NCBI GenBank assembly: GCA_963848675.1
Contig: CAWKEY010000081.1
Coordinates: 1 to 40,391 of the forward strand
Reading direction: 5' to 3'
Source of the DNA: CAWKEY01 sp963848675
GTDB taxonomy: Bacteria > Pseudomonadota > Gammaproteobacteria > Methylococcales > Methylomonadaceae
Length of the DNA stretch: 40,391 nt
Below, one piece after another: positions 28,413-37,078 of the stretch. Each line of letters opens with the position of its first letter. Within the stretch, counting starts at the first letter, position 1. The notes under the pieces were generated by a model, which saw nothing but the letters and a program-made list of their open reading frames with translations, did no database searches and had not been told where the DNA came from. The translations under genes were made by a program, and so were the position numbers.

Positions 28413-28461
28413 CTGATCGCTGACTTGACGAGCCGCAAAAGGGGCGGCCACACCTTTATCC

Positions 28462-28866
28462 TTACTGATTTTTGATCTTGATCAACCAGCCATCCTGTTC
28501 ATCGCAACCGAGAACCGACCTGGCACTGGCGTCAATTCTGACAAAATGGCCACTTAAAGCGGCGGGCAGTTTTGCTCTGACCCGATGGAAACTATTGTTG
28601 CTTTCGACGGTAAAATCAAGCTTTTGCTTTTTTGCCATCAACGTGATGGTCGAAGGGTCTGCCCAGGATGAAACCACAAAGGTAAGTTCTGATTCAGGCG
28701 GTACCTCTTGCTTCTCGGGCACCTTATACTCGGCAAGATTAAAATTGTTGAACTTGGGTTTTTTGCAAACTTCCTTGGTATCAGCAGAGCTGTACGCAAA
28801 TACCGGACTGTTAAAGACTACAGTTGCTATCACCAGCGCGGTTTTGCATGTTGTTATAATTTTCAT
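28462..28866 (-). CDS. predicted secreted protein, 134 aa
   Basis: I do not recognise this protein. A Sec signal peptide is clear: MKIITTCKTALVIATVVFNS, then PVFA as a likely cleavage site near residue 24. The mature part has a proline-rich start (YKVPEKQEVPPESELTF), a beta-rich middle, and two Cys residues (one near the mature N-terminus, one near the end in SVLGCDEQDGWLI) that could form a disulfide. It is monocistronic, with a weak GGGGATC ribosome-binding site, and lies downstream of the convergent metA cluster. Confidence 0.7.
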   Translation of the reverse strand: MKIITTCKTALVIATVVFNSPVFAYSSADTKEVCKKPKFNNFNLAEYKVPEKQEVPPESELTFVVSSWADPSTITLMAKKQKLDFTVESNNSFHRVRAKLPAALSGHFVRIDASARSVLGCDEQDGWLIKIKNQ

Positions 28867-28954
28867 AATGATCCCCCTAAACTTGTAATGGTTACTTCAT
28901 ACAACCGGAGTCACTTTAATGAGTTTTTTAATGAAATTCAACTTGACCGGCTAT

Positions 28955-30022
28955 TTATTTAAGCCGTTCCGGTATTAACTGGTACATAAGTTTCCCCATT
29001 TTGGCGGTCCCCTGGTCATGCGGATTCAAAACCCGGCCCAGCCCCACTATTTCCTCAAGCGTTTGCCGGTCCCCTGCAAAATTGACCTGGTAATCGTTGA
29101 ATCTGCCTTCGGCACTCAGCCAAAACACCGATTTAACCATGGCCAGAGTGCTCAGGTAGTGGCTTACCCTTTTCAAGTCATCCGCGCCGTTGACGCCTGA
29201 AATGGATAACGTTACCGCACCCGTTTGAGGCGGGCCGGCTTTAACGGCATAACGCTTCGATAATTTGCCATAAGCGCCCTGCATACCCGTTGCAAGCGCA
29301 TCATTCAAACTGCCGCACGACTGCGTCCATTGCTCGATGCCTTGATTAAAATAAAAAGCCCAATCGCCTTCCCAGCAATTCCGCCGTTTCACCACTCGAC
29401 CTGCCAGGATGGAGACCACATCATAACGCTCGGAAACCGATAGCAAGCGCCGCGGGTAAGCGCTTAACACGTCGTTCACGGAGATTAAGCGTTGCTCGTC
29501 CATATCTAGCAGCGGAAACAATAATGGCAGCCCGTTCTGTTTGCCGACAAAACTCAGCGCATTCGCCAGTTCTGGCATTATTTCGGTCTTAAAAAAAGAA
29601 CGCCGCCCGTTGTCTTCAACGACGAGCCACAGCAAGGTTTCCGGCCGGTTTCCGCCCCACATTTTTATGCCGCTGGCTGTCAAGGCCGCTAGAAGCGAGC
29701 GCTCATCAAACAATACCCGCATTACTCGAGCGCTAGTATCGGCAGTCAGACCGCTCTCCTGCAGGGCGTACTGATACTCCCGGACATACTGCGGCGCATG
29801 TGCCAATACCGTGTCCACCGCTGTCTGTTGCGCGCTATTTTCAAGTGCCAACACCCGCTTTAATACCGCAGTCAACGCGGCTTTAATCGCAGCATTTCTA
29901 TGTTCCAGAGACTGGCTTTGGGCAATGACTTCGGTTTCATATAAACCAGTGAGCACAGCCGCATCAGCCTGCTGATTGCATAACAAGATAGCAAATATCA
30001 AAGCTCTAAAAAGCACGTTCAT
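28955..30022 (-). CDS. DUF2066 domain-containing exported protein
   Basis: A periplasmic protein of 355 aa when started at Met 30022. That start gives a proper signal peptide (MNVLFRALIFAILLCNQQAD followed by AAV); the open frame extends 24 codons further upstream without signal character. The DUF2066 segment begins with LTGLYETEVIAQSQSLEHRN, followed by residues typical of the family (YVREYQYALQESGL, ALTASGIKMWGGNRPETLLW). Function is unknown. Genes of this family commonly lie head to head with purM in gammaproteobacteria, as here. Confidence 0.85.
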   Translation of the reverse strand: MNVLFRALIFAILLCNQQADAAVLTGLYETEVIAQSQSLEHRNAAIKAALTAVLKRVLALENSAQQTAVDTVLAHAPQYVREYQYALQESGLTADTSARVMRVLFDERSLLAALTASGIKMWGGNRPETLLWLVVEDNGRRSFFKTEIMPELANALSFVGKQNGLPLLFPLLDMDEQRLISVNDVLSAYPRRLLSVSERYDVVSILAGRVVKRRNCWEGDWAFYFNQGIEQWTQSCGSLNDALATGMQGAYGKLSKRYAVKAGPPQTGAVTLSISGVNGADDLKRVSHYLSTLAMVKSVFWLSAEGRFNDYQVNFAGDRQTLEEIVGLGRVLNPHDQGTAKMGKLMYQLIPERLK

Positions 30023-30068
30023 ATCCTTCACACAAAACCGATGATGTCTTGTACAATATCGGCCATTT

Positions 30069-31139
30069 ATGAATAACTTTAAAGAGAACTTCACCTTGAC
30101 TGCACAAAATCAAGAAAGCCTGAATTATAAAAGCGCCGGTGTAGATATTGAAGCTGGTAATGAATTAGTCGAGCGCATCAAGCCCATTGCTGCGAAAACA
30201 CGCACGGCCGGGGTTCTGGCAGGGCTGGGCGGATTTGGCTCAATGTTTGAACTGCCGCTGGACCGTTATCAGAACCCGATTCTGGTTTCCGGCACAGATG
30301 GAGTTGGCACCAAGCTGAAGCTGGCGATCGATTTGGGCATACACCACACCGTTGGCATTGATCTGGTCGCCATGTGCGTCAACGACATTATCGTCCAGGG
30401 CGCCGAACCGCTGTTTTTTCTTGATTATTTTGCCACGGGTATACTCGATGTCGATACCGCTGCATCAGTTATCGAAGGTATCGGTAACGGCTGTGGACAG
30501 GCCGGTGCAGCCCTGGTAGGCGGCGAAACCGCAGAAATGCCCGGCATGTATGCTGACGGCGAATATGATCTGGCCGGATTTTGCGTCGGCATTGTCGAAA
30601 AAAGCAAAGTGCTGGATGGCAGCAAGGTAAAAGCCGGCGACAAACTGATCGGCATAGCATCCTCCGGTCCGCATTCCAATGGCTATTCATTAATTAGAAA
30701 AATTATCGCCCACAGTCACTCGGCACTGACGGATGATTTTCATGGCCAAACCCTGGGAGCGGCGCTGCTGGAACCCACCCGGATTTATGTGAAATCCTTG
30801 TTGACGCTGCTGGACAAAGTCCCCGTGCATGCGCTGGCGCACATCACCGGCGGCGGTCTTACCGAAAACCTGCCGCGTGTATTGCCCGCGGGCATTCATG
30901 CGCATATCAACCTGTCTTCCTGGCAATTCCCGGACATCTTCCAGTGGCTGCAAAAACAGGGCAACGTCTCGCAAGCGGACATGCTGACCACCTTCAATTG
31001 CGGCATCGGCATGATTGTTTGCGTGGCTGCGGAAGATGAACAGGCCGCTCTTGCAGAGCTGTCAGAATCAGGAGAAACCGTTTTCTCCATCGGTGAACTG
31101 GTTGCCGCCGAAGGCAAGCCGCACGTTCAGTATTGGTAA
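30069..31139 (+). CDS. purM: phosphoribosylformylglycinamidine cyclo-ligase PurM
   Basis: The fifth step of purine synthesis, closing the imidazole ring with ATP (FGAM to AIR). Family signatures are LNYKSAGVDIEAGNELVERI, LVSGTDGVGTKLKLAIDLGI, GGETAEMPGMYADGEYDLAG and ASSGPHSNGYSLIRKI. From the ATG at 30069 it has 356 aa, about ten more than E. coli PurM. An in-frame TTG at 30096 preceded by AAAGAGA may be the true start, since the ATG has no ribosome-binding site and TACAAT at 30053-30058 could be the -10 box. The gene diverges from DUF2066. No purN follows, although that gene often adjoins purM. Confidence 0.96.
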   Translation: MNNFKENFTLTAQNQESLNYKSAGVDIEAGNELVERIKPIAAKTRTAGVLAGLGGFGSMFELPLDRYQNPILVSGTDGVGTKLKLAIDLGIHHTVGIDLVAMCVNDIIVQGAEPLFFLDYFATGILDVDTAASVIEGIGNGCGQAGAALVGGETAEMPGMYADGEYDLAGFCVGIVEKSKVLDGSKVKAGDKLIGIASSGPHSNGYSLIRKIIAHSHSALTDDFHGQTLGAALLEPTRIYVKSLLTLLDKVPVHALAHITGGGLTENLPRVLPAGIHAHINLSSWQFPDIFQWLQKQGNVSQADMLTTFNCGIGMIVCVAAEDEQAALAELSESGETVFSIGELVAAEGKPHVQYW

Positions 31140-31415
<276 letters not shown>

Positions 31416-31474
31416 ACATATTGAAAAAAGATTTTGTATTTGAACGAATTATGAGCACAATTCGTGAAATTGCT

Positions 31475-31500
31475 GGAGCAAATTGTACTACATTTGCCCC
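31475..31500 (-). terminator. hairpin downstream of the MerR gene
   Basis: On the minus strand GGGGCAAAT pairs with ATTTGCTCC (one wobble) around an 8-nt loop, 16 nt after the stop codon of the MerR gene. There is no T-run, so intrinsic termination is doubtful; it may protect the mRNA 3' end. Confidence 0.4.
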
Positions 31501-31515
31501 AGAAAAGATAAGGGT

Positions 31516-31869
31516 CTATTTGAGTAATTCTAAAATATCTTCAAGTTCACCCAGCATCTGGTGAATCAATTGTTTGGTGCGGGTGGTGTCTTCTCTTGCG
31601 CCATCACTGTCCAAATGGGCTCTGGCGCCACCTATTGTGTAACCTTGTTCATACAACAACGACCTTATTTGTCGGATCATCAAGACATCCTGTCGCTGAT
31701 AATAACGGCGATTGCCGCGCCTTTTTACAGGGCTGAGTTCGGTAAATTCTTGCTCCCAATAACGCAGCACATGGGGTTTTACCGCACAGAGCTCACTCAC
31801 TTCACCTATAGTGAAATAGCGTTTTGCCGGTATGGCCGGCAGTTCATTATTATTACTCGGCTCCAGCAT
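31516..31869 (-). CDS. MerR-family transcriptional regulator of the ihfA locus
   Basis: A 117-aa MerR-type regulator. The winged helix-turn-helix is KRYFTIGEVSELCAVKPHVL followed by RYWEQEF and RRGNRRYYQRQDVLMIRQIR. A short dimerisation helix (LYEQGYTIGGARAHLDSD) and a Leu-rich end follow. There are no metal-binding cysteines, so it is not a metal sensor of the MerR type. Its start overlaps the end of ihfA by 17 bp. A MerR-like gene directly after ihfA is a common arrangement in gammaproteobacteria; its target is not known. Confidence 0.9.
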   Translation of the reverse strand: MLEPSNNNELPAIPAKRYFTIGEVSELCAVKPHVLRYWEQEFTELSPVKRRGNRRYYQRQDVLMIRQIRSLLYEQGYTIGGARAHLDSDGAREDTTRTKQLIHQMLGELEDILELLK

Positions 31870-32149
31870 ATGCTTCTACTCGGGCTTTAAGTTTCTGACC
31901 TGATCTGAATGTTACCACACGCCGAGCTGTTATAGGTATTTCTTCGCCTGTTTTTGGGTTTCTGCCGGGACGACTGCTTTTGTCGCGGAGTTCAAATTTA
32001 CCAAAACCTGAAATTTTTACCTGCTCGCCATGTTCCAAAGATCCCTTAATTTCTTCAAAAAATAACTCGACCATTTCTTTCGCTTCACGCTTGTTTAAGC
32101 CGAGCTCATCGAACAATCTTTCAGCAAAATCTGCTTTTGTTAATGCCAT
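31853..32149 (-). CDS. ihfA: integration host factor subunit alpha
   Basis: A DNA-bending subunit of IHF that pairs with IhfB. Its 98 aa show the full DNABII fold: MALTKADFAERLFDELGLNK, FFEEIKGSLEHGEQVKISGF, GKFELRDKSSRPGRNPKTGE with the intercalating Pro of the beta-arm, and ITARRVVTFRSGQKLKARVE. It lies 4 bp after pheT, as in E. coli (pheST-ihfA), and is followed by an overlapping MerR gene. Confidence 0.97.
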   Translation of the reverse strand: MALTKADFAERLFDELGLNKREAKEMVELFFEEIKGSLEHGEQVKISGFGKFELRDKSSRPGRNPKTGEEIPITARRVVTFRSGQKLKARVEAYAGAE

Positions 32150-32153
32150 TAAA

Positions 32154-34529
32154 TCAATCCCTCAACTTTGCATTTGTTTTATTCATTAATGCTTCTAAAA
32201 CGCGGTTAAATATAGCATCTATTTCAGAATCTTTTAGCGTTTGTGCATAATCTTGCAAGATTATGCTTAAAGCCACGCTTTTGCAGCCTTCTTCAACGCC
32301 TTTACCACGATAGATGTCAAAGATGGCGATATCCTGCAAGCTTTGTTCGCCGCATTGTTTAATGCAGCTGATTATCTGATCAGCTGTTACAGCGTCCTTA
32401 ACAATCAGTGCTAAATCACGGCGTACCGATGGATATTTGGATAGGGGCTTAAATACCGGAATCTGCTTGTCCAGCAATAAATCCTGATCCAGTTCAAACA
32501 GAAAAACCTGACTATCAAAACCGAGCTGCTCTTCCAGGTTTGGATGGAGCATGCCCAGCCAGCCTATATGCTCACCTTGAGCCGTTAAGATTTCAGCGGT
32601 TTGTCCCGGATGCAATGCGCATTGCGTGCAGGCAGCAAATTGGACAGGCGCGCCGGTCAATGCAAACATTGCCTCTACATCGGCTTTGATGTCAAAAAAA
32701 TCAACTTTCCGGATTGGCTCGGCCCATTGTTCAGCATATGCGCTACCCGACACCAGGCCGGACAGCATTTTTTGCTGATGCATGGCTCCGCCTTTATTAA
32801 CAAAGCGCAATCCGGTTTCAAAAAAGCGCACTCTGTTGTGCTGGCGATTGGTATTATATAACGCGGCTTTCAACAATCCGCACCACAAAGTCGTGCGCAT
32901 CACTGACAATTCAGTAGAAATCGGGTTTTGTAAACTGATGGCAGCATCATCAGGCGCGATCGCTTTTTGAATGTCGGCATCCACAAAACTATAGGTAATG
33001 GCTTCCTGATAGCCCCTGTCTACCAACAGATCTTTAATTCTGTCGATTTCCAGGACGGCTTCGGTTGCCTGGCCTAATTCCGAGCGCATCAGTAAGCTGT
33101 TGTTCGGTATATTGTTATAGCCATAGATGCGGGCAATTTCTTCAACCAAATCTGCTTCAATGGCGATATCAAAACGAAAGCCCGGGGGCGTAATCAGCCA
33201 ACCTTCGGCTTCGGTTTTTACAGACAAGCCCAAACATTGAAAAATCGACAGAATTTCGGCATCTGCCAGAACAATGCCTAGCATTTTTTCTATGCGCTGC
33301 CTCCTGAGAAACACGGCAGCACGCCGAGGCAATGCTGCTTCCGTTTTTACTTCGGTAATCGGGCCAACACTGCCGCCGGCAATGTCAACAAGCAGCTGGG
33401 TAGCACGCTCTATCGCGCGCGCTTGCAATGTATGATCAACACCCCGCTCAAAGCGGTGCGATGAATCGGTATGCAAACCAAATCGACGAGCTTTGCCGGC
33501 AATGCTTTGCGGTGTAAAAAACGCACATTCCAGAAAGACATTGTGTGTTGCATCACTAACCGCTGTTTCACTGCCACCCATGACACCGGCAAGTGCCAGG
33601 GCTTTCTTGTCATCGGCAATAACCAGGGCTTCCTGATCCAGTTTAATGGTTTGGCCGTTTAACAAGGTCAGAGACTCATCGGATTTAGCCAGGCGCACAT
33701 GAATGCTGCCGGTTAATTTATCGGCATCAAACGCATGTAAGGGTTGGCCCAGTTCGATCAACACATAATTGGTGATATCGACCAGAGGCCCCAGACTTCT
33801 CAAGCCGGAACGCCGCAAACGTTCCCGCATCCAAAGCGGCGTTTCCGCAACGGGATTGACGTTCTTAATCACGCGCCCCAGATAACGTGGACAAGCCTCT
33901 GTGGCTTCCACATTAACGGTAACCCTATCCTGATGGCTGACTGCCACTTTCTCAACTGCCGTAGCCGCCCAATCCATCCGGTTTAATACCGCCACTTCAC
34001 GGGCTATGCCTTCAACACTCAAGCAATCAGCCCGGTTGGGGGTTAGATCCACCTCAATGATGGCATCATTGAGCGACAAATACTCGCGTATATCGGCACC
34101 GACAGGGGCATCGGCCGCCAATTCCATTAACCCGTTGGCATCGGCGGCAAGACCAAGTTCCTTTTCAGAACATAACATGCCATAAGACGTAACGCCGCGC
34201 AGTTTTGATTTGTTTATCTTAAAATCGCCGGGCAGGACAGCACCGATTAGCGCTGCGGGAATTTTCAAGCCAACGCGCACGTTACTGGCGCCGCAGACGA
34301 TTTGTAAAGGCTCGGCTTCATCGACATTGACCTGACAGACTCTGAGGCGATCAGCATCCGGGTGTTGCTCCATCGCCAATACTTCCCCGACTACGACGCC
34401 ACTGAATTGGGGCGCTGCCGGTTGCACTGAATCGACTTCAAGACCGGCCATAGTCAGCTGTGCGACAAGCTCCTCTGTGCTTACGGCCGGATCGACATAG
34501 CTTCTTAACCAGGCTTCACTAATTTGCAT
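32154..34529 (-). CDS. pheT: phenylalanine-tRNA ligase beta subunit
   Basis: Forms the alpha2-beta2 PheRS with PheS and contributes tRNA binding and editing. The 791-aa protein has all domains. The N-terminal tRNA-binding OB fold is VVGEVLAMEQHPDADRLRVC at about 46-65; B3/B4 editing is around 200-400 (CPRYLGRVIKN, HAFDADKL); B5 contains IYGYNNIPNNS; the catalytic-like core follows; and a C-terminal FDX-ACB domain ends the chain (LSKYPSVRRDLALIVKDAVT). It lies 68 bp after pheS and 4 bp before ihfA. Length is normal. Confidence 0.97.
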   Translation of the reverse strand: MQISEAWLRSYVDPAVSTEELVAQLTMAGLEVDSVQPAAPQFSGVVVGEVLAMEQHPDADRLRVCQVNVDEAEPLQIVCGASNVRVGLKIPAALIGAVLPGDFKINKSKLRGVTSYGMLCSEKELGLAADANGLMELAADAPVGADIREYLSLNDAIIEVDLTPNRADCLSVEGIAREVAVLNRMDWAATAVEKVAVSHQDRVTVNVEATEACPRYLGRVIKNVNPVAETPLWMRERLRRSGLRSLGPLVDITNYVLIELGQPLHAFDADKLTGSIHVRLAKSDESLTLLNGQTIKLDQEALVIADDKKALALAGVMGGSETAVSDATHNVFLECAFFTPQSIAGKARRFGLHTDSSHRFERGVDHTLQARAIERATQLLVDIAGGSVGPITEVKTEAALPRRAAVFLRRQRIEKMLGIVLADAEILSIFQCLGLSVKTEAEGWLITPPGFRFDIAIEADLVEEIARIYGYNNIPNNSLLMRSELGQATEAVLEIDRIKDLLVDRGYQEAITYSFVDADIQKAIAPDDAAISLQNPISTELSVMRTTLWCGLLKAALYNTNRQHNRVRFFETGLRFVNKGGAMHQQKMLSGLVSGSAYAEQWAEPIRKVDFFDIKADVEAMFALTGAPVQFAACTQCALHPGQTAEILTAQGEHIGWLGMLHPNLEEQLGFDSQVFLFELDQDLLLDKQIPVFKPLSKYPSVRRDLALIVKDAVTADQIISCIKQCGEQSLQDIAIFDIYRGKGVEEGCKSVALSIILQDYAQTLKDSEIDAIFNRVLEALMNKTNAKLRD

Positions 34530-34597
34530 GACTCAAACTTTATCTCTAGGGATGGAGTGTATGCCGCAGGTCTACCGGGAGCAGGCGCGGCACCTGT

Positions 34598-35617
34598 TTA
34601 ATTAAACTGTTCTAAAAATTTCAGATCATTTTCAAAAAACAATCTCAAATCGTTTATCCCATAACGCAACATTGCCAGCCTCTCCACGCCCATACCAAAC
34701 GCAAAACCGCTGTAATCTTCGCTATTGATATTGGCCGCTTTAAAAACTTCAGGATGAATCATGCCGCAGCCCATGACTTCAAGCCAGCCGGTTTGGCTGC
34801 ACACACGGCAGCCTTCGCCGCTGCACATCACGCATTCAATATCGACTTCCGCCGAAGGCTCGGTAAAAGGAAAATACGAAGGCCTAAAACGCACTTGTAT
34901 GTCTTTTTCAAAAAATGCGCGCAGAAATTGGTAAACAACACCTTTCAAATCGGCAAAGCTGACATCGGTATCGACCAGAAATCCTTCCACCTGATGAAAC
35001 ATCGGGGTGTGGGTTATATCCGAATCGCAGCGGTACACGCGTCCTGGGGCAATAACCTTCAACGGCGGCTGTTCAGATTCCATGACTCTGATTTGCACCG
35101 GTGAAGTGTGGGTTCTTAATACGGTATGGGCATCAAAATAAAAAGTGTCATGCATCGCCCGTGCAGGGTGATGCTCAGGAATATTCAGCGCGCCGAAGTT
35201 ATGATAGTCATCTTCGATTTCGGGGCCTTCAACCACTTTAAAGCCGACGCTGGCAAAAATCTTGGTGATTCTTCTCAGCGTAGTCGTCACCGGATGCAGG
35301 CCTGCAACAGATTGTCCTCTGCCCGGCAAAGTTACATCAACACGCTCGCCCGCCAATCTTGCTTCCAAAGCCGATAGCTCAAGAGTCGCTTTTTGAGCTT
35401 CTAGTTGTTCCTGGAATTGATCCTTGGCCTGGTTAATGATTTGTCCAGCGGCCCGGCGTTGTTCGGGGTCAAGTGCGCCGAGCTCTTTCATCTGCAAGGT
35501 TAACAAACCTTTTTTACCGAGATATTGAACACGAACCAGATCGAGTTGGTTAAGATCTTGTGCCTCGCGAAGCTCTTGTAATGCCTGCGCGAGAATTTCT
35601 TCTAGGAGTGCCGACAC
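34598..35617 (-). CDS. pheS: phenylalanine-tRNA ligase alpha subunit
   Basis: The catalytic subunit of PheRS. Its 339 aa comprise an N-terminal coiled coil (about 1-100; VRVQYLGKKGLLTLQMKELG) and the class II synthetase core. Motif 2 is near TSPVQIRVMESEQPPLKVIA with GRVYRCD, and motif 3 is FAFGMGVERLAMLRYGINDL. A Cys-rich zinc-like segment (CVMCSGEGCRVCSQTGW) is also present. The start is a GTG with only a weak ribosome-binding site. A palindromic repeat, not a recognisable Phe-codon attenuator, lies between this gene and rplT. Confidence 0.97.
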   Translation of the reverse strand: MSALLEEILAQALQELREAQDLNQLDLVRVQYLGKKGLLTLQMKELGALDPEQRRAAGQIINQAKDQFQEQLEAQKATLELSALEARLAGERVDVTLPGRGQSVAGLHPVTTTLRRITKIFASVGFKVVEGPEIEDDYHNFGALNIPEHHPARAMHDTFYFDAHTVLRTHTSPVQIRVMESEQPPLKVIAPGRVYRCDSDITHTPMFHQVEGFLVDTDVSFADLKGVVYQFLRAFFEKDIQVRFRPSYFPFTEPSAEVDIECVMCSGEGCRVCSQTGWLEVMGCGMIHPEVFKAANINSEDYSGFAFGMGVERLAMLRYGINDLRLFFENDLKFLEQFN

Positions 35618-35690
35618 TGCTCAGCTCGCTTGTTAAGAGGTGGGAAAAGATCCAGAAAGGATTTTTAATGAGGAAAAGGCTAAACCTTTA

Positions 35691-35720
35691 CCCCGCCCCT
35701 CCCACAAACGGAGAGGGGGG
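35691..35720. repeat. short palindromic repeat between rplT and pheS
   Basis: CCCCTCCC (35696-35703) and GGAGAGGGG (35710-35718) pair with one bulge around a short loop. It resembles the repeat inserted in hsdR (13270-13304). No Phe-rich leader peptide is visible in 35618-35757, so attenuation of the E. coli pheST type is not supported here. Confidence 0.55.
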
Positions 35721-35757
35721 AATAATCGGATTTCAACTAAATGAAACCGCGTCCTTC

Positions 35758-36120
35758 CTAAGGTTGACTTTGATTAGCTTTAGCGATTTTTGCTATTTCA
35801 GCAAAGGCGTCCAGATCGCGCACTGCGAGATCGGCTAGCACCTTACGATCTATTGCCACATTCGCTTTGGTTAAACCGTTAATGAAGCGGCTGTACGACA
35901 TGCCGCATAATCTGGCTGCCGCGTTAATACGGACAATCCATAAGGCGCGGAACTGACGTTTTTTCTGCTTGCGGTCGCGGTACGCATACTGGCCGGCTTT
36001 GATAACTGCTTGTTTGGCAACGCGATAAACGCGACTACGGGCACCGTAGTAGCCTTTAGCTTGCTTTAAAATTTTCTTGTGTCGTGCTCTGGCCGTTACG
36101 CCACGTTTTACTCTAGGCAT
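35758..36120 (-). CDS. rplT: 50S ribosomal protein L20
   Basis: A 120-aa L20, binding 23S rRNA early in 50S assembly. MPRVKRGVTARARHKKILKQ, the YYGARSRVYRVAKQAVIKAG helix and the RLCGMSYSRFINGLTKANVA core are diagnostic. It follows rpmI by 11 bp. In E. coli L20 represses the rpmI-rplT mRNA by binding its leader; the structured leader before rpmI here would fit such control. Confidence 0.98.
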   Translation of the reverse strand: MPRVKRGVTARARHKKILKQAKGYYGARSRVYRVAKQAVIKAGQYAYRDRKQKKRQFRALWIVRINAAARLCGMSYSRFINGLTKANVAIDRKVLADLAVRDLDAFAEIAKIAKANQSQP

Positions 36121-36131
36121 TGCTGTTCTCC

Positions 36132-36332
36132 CTAACCACTATAAGGCATCATGCGTGCAACCATGCGCACGTCGGATGGGTGAACAGTTGCAGGTGAGCG
36201 TAACTGTCTTTTTCTTTTGGTGGATTTCTTGGTCAAAATGTGGCGTTTATGCGATTGACCACATTTGAAACCGCCGTTGCCGGTGCGTCTAAAACGCTTG
36301 GCAGCACCACGGTTAGTTTTTATTTTTGGCAT
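36132..36332 (-). CDS. rpmI: 50S ribosomal protein L35
   Basis: A 66-aa L35 with MPKIKTNRGAAKRFRRTGNG, then HKRHILTKKSTKRKRQLR and the VHPSDVRMVARMMPYSG ending typical of the family. It lies between infC (198 bp upstream) and rplT (11 bp downstream). The long gap before it carries a structured leader. A GGAG site lies 9 nt before the ATG. Confidence 0.98.
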   Translation of the reverse strand: MPKIKTNRGAAKRFRRTGNGGFKCGQSHKRHILTKKSTKRKRQLRSPATVHPSDVRMVARMMPYSG

Positions 36333-36409
36333 TTGTTTGCTCCAATTAATTTAAATGTAAATCCCTGAGTTGTAACCCAGCAAGGCAAAATGCACGGCCC
36401 TGAAGAATT

Positions 36410-36456
36410 ACCGGCATCCTAAAGATGCCCTTAACAGCCCATCCGGAGCTGCCGGT
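36410..36456 (-). promoter_or_regulatory. structured leader of rpmI-rplT with competing hairpins
   Basis: Two pairings share bases. GGCATC (36413-36418) can pair with GATGCC (36424-36429) as a small hairpin. Alternatively ACCGGCA (36410-36416) can pair with TGCCGGT (36450-36456) as a longer-range stem. They cannot form at once because GGCA (36413-36416) is used by both. The site lies about 80 nt upstream of rpmI on the minus strand, where E. coli has the L20 translational operator. The pairings are visible; L20 control is inferred. Confidence 0.45.
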
Positions 36457-36530
36457 TGTACAAACACACAATATTGCGTTTCTACGGAGTGCTTCCTGCA
36501 CCGGGGCGGGGAGATGAGGAAAAAATAGGC

Positions 36531-37055
36531 TTATTTTTTCTTCTTCGGCGCCATCACCATCACCATTTGACGGCCTTCCATCTTTGGAAACTGCTCTACG
36601 GTCGCTATGTCTTCCAAATCCTTTTCGATGCGCTTGAGCAGATCGACACCTATTTCCCGATGCGCCATTTCACGGCCCCGGTAGCGAAGGGTAATTTTGG
36701 TTTTATCGCCGTCATTGAGGAATTTGATTAGACTTTTCAGTTTAACCTGATAATCGCCCTCGTCAGTGCCCGGTCTGAATTTGATTTCCTTGACCTGAAT
36801 CTGTTTTTGTTTTTTCTTGGCAATGGCCAGTTTTTTGTTTTGCTCAAACTGGTATTTACCATAGTTCATTATCTTGCAAACTGGAGGATCCGCGTTTGGC
36901 GATATTTCCACTAAATCCAAGTCTGCCGCATAAGCCAATTGTTTCGCTTCGTCCAGCGAGATAATGCCTAATGCTTCGCCATCTGCACCCGTTACCCTTA
37001 CTCGTCTTGCCATAATGGCATCGTTCAGGCGGGTTTCATCTTTTTTAGCAGCGAT
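36531..37055 (-). CDS. infC: translation initiation factor IF-3, probable AUC start
   Basis: IF-3 prevents 50S joining and checks start codons. The frame from the ATG at 37013 gives only 160 aa and no ribosome-binding site. The same frame extends upstream 14 codons to ATC at 37053-37055, where GGAGG lies exactly 8 nt away, just before a stop in frame. This gives 174 aa, beginning AAKKDETRLNDAIMARRVRV after the first Met, and restores the RLND motif of IF-3. E. coli infC uses AUU, which lets IF-3 repress its own translation; AUC would be a similar device. N-terminal and C-terminal domains are both present (VDLVEISP-like LDLVEISPNADPPVCKIMNY, then FRPGTDEGDYQVKLKSLIKF). It lies downstream of thrS. 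Confidence 0.9.
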   Translation of the reverse strand: MAAKKDETRLNDAIMARRVRVTGADGEALGIISLDEAKQLAYAADLDLVEISPNADPPVCKIMNYGKYQFEQNKKLAIAKKKQKQIQVKEIKFRPGTDEGDYQVKLKSLIKFLNDGDKTKITLRYRGREMAHREIGVDLLKRIEKDLEDIATVEQFPKMEGRQMVMVMAPKKKK

Positions 37056-37078
37056 ATCCTAATCCTCCAAATACATTA

